A DNA stretch of 64,000 nucleotides from Gossypium raimondii (taxonomy: Eukaryota; Streptophyta; Magnoliopsida; Malvales; Malvaceae), in assembly GCF_025698545.1 (NCBI RefSeq), contig NC_068569.1, forward strand, positions 21,390,001-21,454,000, in the 5' to 3' direction. A program made the position numbers and the translations under genes. The first letter of the stretch is position 1, and each line of letters opens with the position of its first letter. Below, piece after piece: positions 11,166-22,900 of this stretch. The notes under the pieces are model-generated. The model did not search any database. It saw nothing but the letters and a program-made list of their open reading frames with translations, and was not told the origin of the DNA.

Positions 11166-13557
11166 TCAATACATATGTTTAACTATCCAAACTTATCAAA
11201 ATAACCATACATACATATGGGCATATTTTACCAATTATACTATCACAAACCAATCACCAACATGCCTATATAATTTTCATGATTCATCCATTACAAACAC
11301 ACATCAAACATTTAAGGCCATTTTTACATATCAAAACATACCAACTACAAGCCATACCAATGGCGAATTTCAACCAAACACATACATGTCATCATTGGCC
11401 AAATTTAGCCTATACATGCCATTATAACCAGAATTTAGTTTGTTAAATATATCGAATTGGGCTGATGGACAGTGTGAGATATCTCCGTCAAGCTTCCAAC
11501 CCAACGAGCTTCTGAATTATATAAAATAGGAAAATAAGACAAAGTTTTAAAGCTTAGTAAGTTCGTATAACATAGAATTAAACTTACCATTATTTCATAA
11601 ATAATGTAAGTATATAAGCAATATTCAATTAACTTGGCCACAGCCTGAACACATATCCTCATCAAACATGTTAGTCATGTATTTCATAGAAATACCAAGA
11701 AGCATAGAGCTCAATAATAGTTAGATTGTCATATACATAAACTTTCCACATCATGAGTCCATATAACATGTACAAATTATTTCAATGTATTTCAGATATA
11801 TTTGAGTAATAGTTCATTTAGAACCCATGTTATCTCATATTAGAACTTTACCCGTTGAACCTTTTAAAATATCGATGGATAAGAGGGTAGTACACACAAA
11901 GTGTACAAATATGTAATCTATCAATTCATATTCAGGAATGCTCATACGAACACATAAATGGGAAGCTCTCTCTCGAGCCATATAATAAGAAGCTCATAAG
12001 AGCCATAATCGGGAAGCTCATGCGAGCCATTATCGGGTAGCTTCGGAGAGCCATTAATTGAGAAGCTCATGAGAGAGCCTTTAATTTGAAAGCTCATGAA
12101 AGAGCCTTTAATCAGGAAGCTCAGAAGAGCTATATATTGGGAAGCTCATAAGAGTTGCTGTGTGTCCACAACATATGCAGGATCACAACCAATCGGGATG
12201 CTCAAAAGAGCTATTAACGGGAAGCTCATGAGAGCCATATATCAGGAAGCTCGTGAGAGTCATATATCATGAAACTCAAGAGATTCAATATCAGGATGCT
12301 CATGAGAACTAATAACGGGACGCTCTTGCGAACTGTGATGTGTCTGCAACACATGTAAGACCACAACCAATTTGGGAACCCTGTATTCCATCGAATTTTA
12401 TTTGTTCAAACAGAACTTAATACTTGTCAGACATTGGCAGATATGTGATTGATTTTCATACATAGCAATTACATAATTCACATACACAACATTCAATTCA
12501 AACGTATAAATATACAATTTTAGTTACACGAACTTACCTCGACAATGTTCGTGTACTCAAAAGCTACTAATATGTTACTTTCTCTTTTCCATGATCTAAC
12601 TCTGTATTTGATCTGTCCAGATCTATATGAATGAATTTAACATCAATTTATATTCAATTCAATCCAATTCACATTTTTGGCAAAATTACCATTTTGCCCC
12701 TATACTTTTAATTAATTATGATTTTGTCCCTTGGCTCGGAAAATAAAATTCATGTAATTTAATCCTTATTCCAAGCCTAGCTGATTTTTACATATAAAAT
12801 TAGCAGCCCATACATTTCATTAAATTCAAATTTTTTCCATGAATTTTTCATCTTTCCAATTTAGTCCCTAAATCATTATTTCATCAAAATTCCCTTAACA
12901 AAAGTTGTTTATCTATCAACAACCTTTTATTTTCTACCATAAAAATTCATAGTTCATAGATATTCATCCATGGAAAAACCCTAACACTTTGATAATTTTA
13001 CAAGTTAATCCCCGAGATAGCTAGATTAAGCTATTACAATCCCGAAAATATGAAAATTATTAAAAACGAGACAAGGATACTCAACTAATTAAGTCAAATA
13101 AGCTTTTCTTTCTTCAAGTCTCCATAGCTAGGTTTTCCATGTTTTTAATTTAGGAAAGATGATAATATGATGATATTTTACTTTATTTTATTAGTTATCA
13201 TCTTTTTATCTTTTACTTTCCAATTTCATCCTTTTTTATCAAATTTTCCATTGATGACTAATCATGTTTATCTACTAAATCCTCTTAATGGTCTATTTGC
13301 CATATAAGGACCTCAAATTTTGAATTTCATAACTATTTGATCCCTTTAGCTACTAGAATTTAGCTTTTGCACTTTATGCAATTTGGTCCTTTTATCAAAT
13401 TAGACATATAATCGGTAAAATTTTCTTAATGAAATTTTCATACGATATTTATATCATAATGCAAACCATTAAATAATATAAAAATATTTTTTCTTCTAAA
13501 CTCAAATTTGTGGTCTCGAAACTAATATTTCGATTTCACTGAAAACGGGCTATTACA
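11166..13557 (-). repeat. Gypsy 5' LTR (minus strand), truncated
   Basis: On the minus strand it begins TGTAATAGCCCGTTTTC at 13557, followed by the phrase GACCACAAATTTGAG, which recalls the Tekay LTR start (GGGACCACAAATCCGA). It runs to about 11166, where it joins integrase sequence instead of a normal LTR end. It contains an array of AGCTC..GAG(A)GCC units at 11955-12345. Confidence 0.65.
11955..12345. repeat. Array of short AGCTCATGAGAGCC-type units
   Basis: About thirteen degenerate units of roughly 25-30 bp, each with GGGAAGCTCATGAGAGCCAT or a variant. The core GCTCATGAGAGC is nearly self-complementary. A longer period is also visible: the phrase CACAACCAAT follows a GTGTGTCCACAACAT-like phrase near 12163-12200 and again near 12337-12372. 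Confidence 0.8.
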
Positions 13558-13800
13558 CACTCGTATTTTTGAGTTACTTCATATTGATTTATAAGGGTTT
13601 CATGATACTCTATTTTGTAGATCTCATTATTTTTTGGCATTGGTTGATGATTTCTCTCGTGCTATTTCGATTTCACTGAAAACGGGCTATTACACACTCG
13701 TATTTTTGAGTTACTTCATTTTGATTTATAAGGGTTTCATGATACTCTATTTTGTAGATCTCATTATTTTTTGGCATTGGTTGATGATTTCTCTCGTGCT
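13527..13800. repeat. 137-bp tandem duplication spanning the Gypsy/Copia border
   Basis: 13527-13663 and 13664-13800 are near-identical copies (CTTCATATTG versus CTTCATTTTG). Each carries the Gypsy LTR terminus (ACGGGCTATTACA) followed by Copia integrase sequence. The duplication therefore arose after the two elements were joined. Confidence 0.9.
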
Positions 13801-16313
13801 ATTTGGGTATATCTATTAATTACTAAGAAGGTTTTCAAGATTTTCATGTCATTTATTGCTATGATTAATCGTCAATTTTCTTAACTGATAAAGTTTGTTA
13901 GAAGTGATAATATGACAGAATTTAATTTCCTCCAGGATTATTTTATTACAAATGGCATTATTTTTCAAACATCTTGTGTTGGTACTCCTCAACAAAATGG
14001 GAGAGCGGAAAGGAAATATCAGCATATTTTAAATGTGGATCATGCTTTGCGTTTCCAAGGAAATCTACCCATATTTTTGGGGGGAGTGTATTTTGGTTGC
14101 TTCTCATCTTAATGAAATGTTGTTTGGTAGACCTCCTTTGTTTGATGATCTTTGAGTGTTTGGTTGCTTATGTTTTGATAATAATCAATGTTTTAAGGGT
14201 GGTAAGTTTGCGAAAGGGAGCCGAAAGTGTGTTTTTATTGGGTATCATTTTGGCAAAAAAAAAAAGGTTGGTATTTGTGTTATATGGATTCTAAAAAGTT
14301 TTTTGTGTCCCATGATGTGAAATTTTTTAAGGATATTTTTCCGTATTTGGATGGGAATGCTACAACCATTGAGCCCGACCCTGTTGCTCTGCCATATGGG
14401 AGTGCAAACACAATTTCTTATACATATTTTGGTGAGTCAGAATTGTTGCAACCTGCGGTAGTTCTTTTGCTTGTCACTCTGTAGCCTGTGAGTTCACCAC
14501 CTGCGGATTCTTCGACACATGTGGCGTCTTCTTCTTCGGCCGATGACATAATGATACAAGAGGAATTGGGTAACAATGTGCTTGAATTGGAACAAGGGCA
14601 TGAGGAGAAATTTCCCTCAGTGAAGCTTCGGGATTTTTTCACTCATATCGCCACAAAGAAAATTTCATCTTTGCCTCACATACTTCAGAGCCTTCCTCAA
14701 GTACTCCATTTTCTATAGCACATTATGTTGATTATGACAAATTTACTGTGAAACACCAAAAAATTTTTGCAGCTATTATTGTAAGGGTCGAGCCACAGTC
14801 TTTTAAAGAGGCTGTGAAGGATGCAGGATGGCGTGGTGCTATGCAAAAAGAGATTCGTGCTCTAGAGGATAATGACACTTGGTTTATAAAGACACTTCCT
14901 CCTAAAAAGAAAGTTATAGGTTTACAAGATTAAATATAACTCCAATGGAAGTATTGAGAAACTTGAAGCTAATCTTATTGTTTTTGGTAATCATCAGGTA
15001 GAAGGCATTGACTATAATGAAACTTTTGCTCCTGTGGAGAAAATGCTGATTGTTTATGCTTTCTTAGCTATTGCAGCTTCGAAAAATTAGGAGTTGCTTC
15101 AGATGGATGTACATAATACCTTTTTGCATAGTGATCTTAATGAAGAGGTTTACATGAAGCTTTTTCCAGGTTTTTCCCTTAATAAGCTTGAAATGGTTTT
15201 TCGTTTGCGCAAGTCTTTGTATAGGTTACAACAGGCTACTCGGTGTTGGTTTGCTAAACTAGTTACTACACTGAAAGGGTATGGATTTCTTCAATCATAT
15301 TTAGATTATTCTCTCTTTACATACACTAAGGGATCTGTACACATTAATGTGCTAGTTTATGTTGATGATTTGCTTATTTCTGGAAATGATTCCATTGCTT
15401 TGAAAACTTTTAAGAGGTATCTCAGTTCTTGCTTCCATATGAAGGATCTTGGTGTTTTGAAATATTTTTTGGGGATAGAGGTAGCTCGTAGTTCTTTGGG
15501 TATATTTCTTTGTTAAAGGAAATACACACTTGATATTATTTTGGAGAGAGGTCTTTTGGGAGCAAAGCCCACAAGATCGCCAATAAAGCAAAATCATAGA
15601 TTGACACATGCTACATGGGCTGTTTTGACTTATCCTGAGTCATACAGACAGTTAACGGGTCATTTGATTTATTTAGCAGTAACCAGACCTGATTTAGCAT
15701 ACCCGGTTCATATCTTATCTCAGTTTATACATGAGCCGAGGCAGGAGCATCGGGACGCAACTCTGTGTATTTTTCGGTACTTGAAAGGCTCTCCTGGTCG
15801 AAGGATTCTATTGAGATCTAATAGTGATTTGTCCTTAAAGGAGTATTGTGATTCAGATTAGGTTGCTTATTCGTTAACTCGGCGCTCGCTTATTGGTTGG
15901 CTTGTCTTTCTGGGACAATCTCCTATTTCCTGAAAAACTAAGAAAGAACAATTGTTTCTCGTTCTTTCGCTGAGACTGAGTATAGGTTTATGGCTTCCGT
16001 AACTTGTGAGCTCAAATGGCTAAAGGCCTTGCTATTGAGCTTAGATGTTCATCATCCTAAAGTTATTCCTTTATTTTGTGATAGTCAATTTGCATTGCAT
16101 ATTGCACAAAATCTTGTATTTCACGAGCGTACTAAACATATTGAAGTCGGTTATCACTTTGTTAGAGATGCAATCCAAGATGGGTTGATTGCACCTTCTT
16201 ATGTTTCAACCTCTGTTCAATTGGCTGACATTTTTACAAAGGCTCTTAGTAAACCGCAATTTGCATACCTTCTTAGCAAATTGGGCATTGATGATCTCCA
16301 TGCTCCAACTTGA
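13558..16313 (+). pseudogene. Copia pol remnant (integrase, RT, RNase H)
   Basis: Coding order is integrase, then RT, then RNase H, as in Copia and opposite to Gypsy. Visible breaks include a frameshift near 14110, stops near 14482 and 14931, a TAG at 15088-15090 just before the RT MDVHNTFLHS motif, a stop at 15514-15516 and a stop after CDSD near 15860. RT spacing and the D-D dyad are otherwise normal. No envelope-like gene follows RNase H. Confidence 0.85.
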
Positions 16314-16318
16314 GGGGG

Positions 16319-16478
16319 ATGCTAGGATATTATTATGCGATATTATCTTTTAGGAATATATTGTATATTATTGTATATCTTTTAAACATATATTTAAGAA
16401 TATATTTAGAAATGTATTATACTATGTATAAATATTATCTCATCAATATAAGTTAGTTATTATGTAATCAGAATCTCA
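16319..16478 (+). repeat. Probable Copia 3' LTR (about 160 bp)
   Basis: Begins TGCTAGGATATTATTATG right after the purine tract and ends near GAATCTCA, giving TG..CA termini and a TATAAATA sequence inside. With no partner LTR, the end is a best guess. Confidence 0.55.
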
Positions 16479-17049
16479 CGAGGAGTTCACCGAGGATGCA
16501 TGCAAGTGATGGACGACAATAGCAAACAAATCATCGAAGGTGCGTGAAGTTTTGATAATTGTTACGAACTATCAGGTATGGTTAAATGTTAGAAATCTAC
16601 AAAAGATGATCCAGAAAGCAGGCATAAACAAATTCTTCCCTTACTATATTTAAATACAAGTTAATAAAATTATATTTAAATTACCCGAAATTGGATCATT
16701 GCAGAGTATGAAGTATTCTAAGTAAAAAATTGGATGTTCAAATGATTTAATTTTTTATAAGTAAATTGAATTGAAGGATTGAAATGAATTTAATCCTCAT
16801 TCGAGATCTGAATCTAAATTAACATCTCTTCTATACATACGCACATACTACATTATAAAAATTAATTACTAAACCAGAAACCCTTTTTTTCCCTCGAGAT
16901 TACAATTTGCAATATAAACCAGAGCAACACCAATGACACCCTTCATTCCGTATAATATACAAAGCAAGACTTCACATCCACAATTATTTATTATCCCTTA
17001 TTTTGGCACTTTCTTTCATTATGAAACGAGTATAGACAAACTCATCTCC
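16479..17049. other. Intergenic, 3' flank of the PMEI gene
   Basis: AT-rich, with no open frame or repeat recognised. The part next to 17050 is the likely 3' untranslated region of the minus-strand PMEI gene. Confidence 0.45.
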
Positions 17050-17592
17050 CTAATTCATTTTTGCTGTCATTCCGTGTCCCAATGAAGAAAAATACTGCAA
17101 ATCATGATTCCCATTGGCAATTTCCGGAGCATTAACAGACGCAGCCGCCAATGCCTTGATGCACGTTTCAGCATCGGGGCCAATAAGGCTAACATCATAG
17201 TTCGCACTCATTGCATCTTCACTCAGTTCATCACTTATCATCCCGAACGACCTGATAGAATTTTTATAAACATTCTGGCACGTTTTGAGAGCTTCCAGAG
17301 TCGCTGGTGAACTCGGCTTCTTCATCATTTCGACGATGACCTTCAGCGTTGTGTGAGCTTTGGCCACCGCTTCTTTCATGGCGACATCCATGAGTTGGTT
17401 CACGCTCTTCGCGGCATTCGCTTGGGCGTTGGAAAGAGCTTTCAAGCAGAAGTCGTGGTCGAGGATCGCGTCGTCACCGCATACTTTGGCAATGAGTGCT
17501 TTAGAAGCTGATCCCCTTGATGGAGAAAAGACATTGACAGACAAGAATAATATTGTGAAAATTACATTAATGAAATGACTTTGTGATGCCAT
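17050..17592 (-). CDS. Pectin methylesterase/invertase inhibitor (PMEI-like), 180 aa
   Basis: Intact single-exon frame. Residues 1 to about 28 form a secretion signal with a hydrophobic core (FINVIFTILFLSVNVF). The rest is a PMEI four-helix bundle with the four conserved cysteines at C38, C49, C105 and C144, which in this family form two disulfides (first-second, third-fourth). The conserved DFCLKAL and ANYDVSLIG segments are present. Family members bind cell-wall or vacuolar invertases or pectin methylesterases in the apoplast; sequence alone does not tell which. Length is typical (170-200 aa). A TATA box lies 171 bp upstream. A frameshifted relative lies about 15 kb away (1175-1794), suggesting a former tandem pair split by retrotransposons. 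Confidence 0.9.
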   Translation of the reverse strand: MASQSHFINVIFTILFLSVNVFSPSRGSASKALIAKVCGDDAILDHDFCLKALSNAQANAAKSVNQLMDVAMKEAVAKAHTTLKVIVEMMKKPSSPATLEALKTCQNVYKNSIRSFGMISDELSEDAMSANYDVSLIGPDAETCIKALAAASVNAPEIANGNHDLQYFSSLGHGMTAKMN

Positions 17593-17762
17593 TTCAATTT
17601 GTGTTTGTATTGAAAGGGTTGATGGATGTTGCTACGTTTTGTTTTCGGATGAATGCATTGATTAGTAAGGTTTTGCCATAGTTTCTTCAATTCTTTTGTA
17701 GGAGAAATTGTTTTTGAAAGAGTTGATTTGGGATGAGCAGCGACAACCACAAATTTCCCCTT

Positions 17763-17771
17763 CTTTTTATA
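17763..17771 (-). promoter_or_regulatory. Putative TATA box of the PMEI gene
   Basis: The minus strand reads TATAAAAAG about 170 bp upstream of the PMEI start codon, giving a predicted 5' UTR of roughly 140 bases. Inferred from sequence only. Confidence 0.55.
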
Positions 17772-19737
17772 GCATTAGAACTGAACCTTAGTTGATGGCT
17801 AGAATTACGATACAAGTTCAACCATGAATTTACCGTCTGTGATTCTTATATGTATTTATATCTTAGATTTTTATTAACGTTTTCTTCTATTTTCTTTTAT
17901 TAATTTTAAAAGATTAAACCAAAAATGATATTTAAATTATATCAAATTTCTCAATTTAATACTTAAATAGTATTAAAATTATAATATGTTATCTCAAATG
18001 ATACTTAAACTGTACTTTATTATTCTAAATTACCTCCACCATTAGAAAAACACTTAACTAATCTTTTGTGATGCAAGTCACTTTAAAATTAAAAAGGTTC
18101 AAAAAATATCTTTACCTTAAGTTTATTTTTTTTTTAAACTTATAAATATGCATGTCTTTTGTTCTTCATCCAAAAACTCCGGTGAAAAAAAATTCAAGAA
18201 CACGTCAAAAAAATTATCTAAATTCAATACCTGGCGACAAAACTCAAATTCCAAAAAGCTTCTTTTCCGTTTTTAGACTTCAATTTCAATACATTTCCCA
18301 CAACGATTCAAATTCCATATATTATTTTTATTAAAAGTAAATTTCTCAGAGAAAATTTATCTAATAGTTAAAAAATGCTAGAAGAAAAGTGTGATGCAGA
18401 TGGAGAGATTGTAAAACAACTAAAAAGCTTTAATTTAATTAAATTTGATTTTTATAATTTAATTTTTTATTCTTATAATTAAATTTTAATTTAAAAGTAT
18501 CACATATTACAAAATGACTGGTTAAATGATTTTTTTAACTGCAAAGATATTTGAATAACAAAATCTAGTTGAAATACCACTTAAAGTAATGAAGCACATT
18601 TAGGTACCATTTATGATAAAAAGAAAATTACATATCAACTTTAAAAAAAGCATACTTGTTATACTTCCTTTAAATTTGGACACGTGTCAACATAATAAGC
18701 TATTTGAAAAACTATCATAATTAGATCTTCAACTCTATCCAATTGTCTTGATGATAAGCCCTCCTAAATCTCTACTCTCCATTCAGCTCTTGGTATCAAT
18801 AAGAACTTATAAGTAATACTACACAATTCTTTCTGAAAGACCTAAACCTCTCGCTTTTAGGATAGTCCACTAGACAAGCATCCTTGTCAATTACTGACTT
18901 TTTAAGTGTGAACACTCCTTAAATGTGAACACACTCCTAAAAACCATCATACCCCACCTTAGCATAACAACCTCGTATTGCCATAATAGAATGGGTCACA
19001 CAGTACACCTCCTCCCTGATGACAACCACTCTGTAATGGGTTGTCACGTCACACTAATAGATAAAAAGATCTCTTTTATTAATACATTTCTAAACGATGA
19101 GAAAGGGACCTTAGAGTCCTTAAGCAACCTTTGAGCATTTATCCCTTTTAATCTCCTCCTTAGCTACCTTCATATCCTTTTTCTTTTTCAACTTTCCACC
19201 TCTCAAAATGAATCGACCTATTCAACACACCACATCTTCCTCCTTATCTTCTTTTTGTTTTACACTATATCAACAAATTTGATTATTGGAATTTGGTATA
19301 AATATGAGGACTAAACAATGAATATTGGAAGGAAGCTTGCAATGAACACGTCCATAACGAGGCTGATAAAAGATGAAAGTTGTTCTGAAGTTGCTTTGAG
19401 TTACTGTCAATTCATGTTATGACATGCACCACAAGTATTTTTGAGTTCGGATTCTTTATTTTTGCCTCGTAAATCAAACATTGCAATATACAAAATGGAA
19501 TATTATGTGCAATATGATTAAAAATAGCTTACAATTAATGATTTAAATAATTTTTTTGGGGAGTTTATATGTAAAAATATAAAATAATTACAAATGCATA
19601 TATAAAAAAATAAAAAATTAAAAAAATCAATACGAAAATTAACTCATCAAACTAGAACCCAAGTATACAACCTAAAATGAATTTTCTTTTTGAACTTTTG
19701 ACCCTTCATTAGAAACAACGACTAAAACGGTAACGGA
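17772..19737. other. Intergenic between PMEI and POLH
   Basis: AT-rich, with only short meaningless frames. Nothing was recognised as a gene or classified repeat. The last 200 bp are the POLH promoter and 5' UTR. Confidence 0.45.
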
Positions 19738-19905
19738 GTGTCGCGTTGCACCGCGTTTTTCCAGTCAAAACAATGTGTTGAGGTCGGGACGGGCGGGCAC
19801 TGGACGTACTCTGTTAAATTACCCTCTCTCTTTTTTTGGCTCTCCTTATTGGTTGATAAAGGTGAAGATTACAGAAGATTTGGAGGGAAAAGAGGAGAGC
19901 GAGCA

Positions 19906-22900
19906 ATGCCAGTGGCAAAACCAGAATCGTCTGATTCCAGGGTGATTGCTCATGTTGACATGGATTGCTTCTATGTTCAAGGTTTTTTATGCGATTTAAT
20001 TTTATTTATGTATATGTTACTTAGGTTTCCGACCAGTTCTTCATTTTCCATTTCGTTTTGTTCTGTTCCAATTTCTCAAACTTGCCTTTCTCTTTGGAAT
20101 CTCAATTTCTGGCGTAATTAATATCGTTAAACATTATACTTTATAGTGGAGCAAAGAAAGCAACCGCAATTACGGGGTTTACCTACTGCTGTTGTACAGT
20201 ACAATGAATGGAAAGGAGGGGCTTTGATTGCAGTCAGCTATGAGGCTCGTAAATTCGGGGTTAAGCGGTAATTATAATTTTTAAAGTAATCATTTTCAGG
20301 ATTCTCAATTGATAAGCTGTGTTTTCTTTTTTTTTCCCCTTTTTTTTCGTATCTTATGTGTGGTTTTCAGTTCAATGCGTGGCGAGGAAGCAAAGGAGGT
20401 TTGCCCACAAGTTCAGTTGGTCCAAGTGCCTGTGGCCCGTGGTAAAGCTGATTTGAGCGGGTACCGGAATGCAGGCTCTGAGGTGCTGGCGATTTTATGA
20501 ACAATTGTACTCTTTCAAGTATATACTTTCAGTAGTTCATTAGAAACCCATCTTATTGCTGAATTTTTAACAAAATTCACAGGTGGTATCTATTCTTGCA
20601 AGGAGAGGTAGATGTGAAAGGGCTTCCATTGATGAAGTCTATCTTGATCTTACTGATGCAGCTGAAATGATGCTAGCTGACAATCCTCCGCAAGGCATGG
20701 AGACAATAGATGAGGAAGCTCTTAAATCACATATTCTAGGGCTAAATAATGAGGTTTACTGCTATGCTTTGGATCTTTTGTCATAATATTTAATAATGCT
20801 TGATGTTGAAGTTATTTATGAGGTAATGGCACCTCTGTTGATGGACAGATGCCAACATATGTGATTTTAGCTTAAGTGCAATGTCCTTGGAACATAGATG
20901 CCTCTATCGCTATGAAATCTAACAAGTTTGTAGGCTTGTATAAGTATCCTGTCTTAAATTTTGGTCTCTAGTTGGGATCATTGTGTACTTTTTTGGCATT
21001 TTTGCAGTGGTAGGATTTTGCACTACCTAAGATATTATACTGTACATGCAACTGTGCAGGACGGAAATGATGTGAAAGAAAATGTTAGGAAGTGGATACA
21101 TAGGCACAATGCTGATCACCGTGATAAATTACTAGCTTGCGGTATCCTCATTGTTGCAGAACTTAGGATGCAGGTTTTAAAGGAGACAGAATTCACTTGT
21201 TCTGCAGGCATTGCTCATAATAAGGTAGCTAAAAGTTTTTTCACTCATCTGTAGTTTTTCTGCCAGTACCATAAGGTTCTGTATAAAGGTAACTTTTACT
21301 GACCTATGACATCATCCTAATGTTGACTTTATCACCAGATGCTGGCGAAACTTGCTAGCGGTATGAATAAACCTGCACAACAAACTGTTGTACCTTTCTC
21401 ATCCGTAAAGGGATTGCTCGATACCTTGCCTATAAGAAAAATGTAAGTTTCTAAAATTTCTGGATGTGACTGAAATGTTGAGTGAGAATTAGTTAATTTC
21501 CTTGAGGAATGATATATAAACATCAGCAGCAGAGCAGTTACTTCTCTCCTAATACATGACACATTATTTTGACTAGAAACTTTCTTGCCAGGAAACAGCT
21601 TGGAGGCAAGCTGGGGATTTCCTTGCAAATGGACATGGGTGTGAACACTGTTGGAGATCTATTGCAGTTTCCAGAGGAGAAGCTTCAAGAACGTTATGGC
21701 ATAAATACAGGGTCAATACCTACTATTAATGGGGCTTTTGCACATGTCTGATATATCTCAGATCATTACAGCTTCTCCTCTTAAAATTTAAAAATTATGC
21801 TGCATCAAGAGCTGTTATCTAGCACTTTCCAAATTTACATTTGATGTTGACTTCTTGTTTTAATCTTTATATGGTCAAGATCCACCAGAAGAAATTACCA
21901 TTTTAAGATGTGCTTTAACATTTGCTGATTCATTTAACAACTATCTAAAGATGGTTCCTAAATACCTATGTTTTGCATGGGATCTAGAACTTGGCTGTGG
22001 AACATTGCTAGAGGAATCAGTGGAGAAGAAGTTGAGGGACGCCTTCTCCCTAAGAGCCATGGTTCTGGAAAGACATTTCCTGGCCCTCGGGCATTAAAGA
22101 CAGTTCCTGCTGTAAGAGTTTTTCTTAATAAAAAGTGCTCTATGATTTTCATGTCATGAAGTCAATGTGTTAATCTCCTTTACAATCATTTTAGCGTGTA
22201 GAATTTTGTGGAAACTAAAGAGCATATTTTGTGAGCTTAATCCCTAAGTGTTGGAATTTATAAATGATCATGCAAATTGCAATGCAGTGCTGTCTAATTA
22301 TGCAATGCCAGTAGTGCTTACGGCCCCTACGGTTCCCTAGATTGCGGTCTATGATGGTGGTGTCTCTTCTTCATATTCAAGGAATGAAAGTATCAAACAT
22401 TTTACAGTTGTTGGAAATATTCCAAGTGTCATAAAAATGATAGTCTTAGATCTATCGTGCAATGACTATAGCTTTACCAACACCAGTGCCTGTGCTGACT
22501 TGTGCTGAATTGGTTATTTATGTGAGTCACGATCGTTGTTAGAGGGATGCTTGACAGGGGTGGCTAACGGAAAGTTTTCTGCTGCAAAAACTGGTGCTGA
22601 AATTGGAGAAATGGTTTTCTCAACTATGAATCTGTGTAAAAAGAAATGATCATAGTTGGTGGAAAAGGGAATTGCTTTGCAGCTTTTTGTTTCTAAATTT
22701 GCTTACTATCTGCATTTGTTATCTAGCTCTTATATCAATTAATTTACTAGCTTCCATCATTTAGTGATTCCTTCAAAGCATTTTTGGGTCATTTAGCTTG
22801 CCTCTTTATATGTTAACCAGGTGATCATAGTTGGTGGAAAAGGGAATTCCTTCAAAGGAATGCCAATGGTTCACTAAGCTCTTATATCTAAAGTTCATAT

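Larger units (their letters stand above)
3696..13557 (-). mobile_element. Minus-strand Ty3/Gypsy relic, interrupted by a nested Tekay element
   Basis: On the minus strand the element appears to start at 13557 with TGTAATAGCCCG and run as a long 5' LTR to about 11166. It then jumps to an integrase C-terminus plus chromodomain (about 11165 to 10790) and continues as LTR tail sequence (10785 to 10616). After the nested insertion it continues from 4494 to a TGTTACA end at 3696. Gag, protease, RT and RNase H are missing. The flanks (GTAGC at 3691-3695, CACTC at 13558-13562) do not match, so no TSD supports these ends. Continuity of the 3' LTR across the insertion is inferred. The two LTR parts cover different LTR sections, so they cannot be compared directly. 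Confidence 0.5.
13558..16478 (+). mobile_element. Ty1/Copia retrotransposon, 5'-truncated and inactive
   Basis: The 3' half of a plant Copia element. Integrase core pieces occur near 13750-14110 (VDDFSRA.WVYLL; GTPQQNGRAERK). The reverse transcriptase spans 14760-15516, with the catalytic box YVDDLLISG. RNase H lies at 15541-16313, with the element-typical ADIFTKALSK end. Frames are repeatedly broken. The purine tract TGAGGGGGATG and a short 3' LTR follow. Gag, protease, the 5' LTR and the start of integrase are absent because the element abuts a Gypsy LTR at 13557/13558. Confidence 0.88.

Noticed and set aside
11955..12345. Possible CRISPR-like array
   Set aside because: The units are degenerate and directly adjacent, with no unique spacers, and lie inside a plant LTR.
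17562..17750. 62-codon frame upstream of the PMEI gene
   Set aside because: It overlaps the PMEI start, depends on a non-ATG start and lies in the predicted 5' UTR.
19738..19905. N-terminal extension of POLH from an upstream in-frame ATG
   Set aside because: The polymerase eta family starts at MPVA; the extension has no similarity to known proteins and is most likely 5' UTR.
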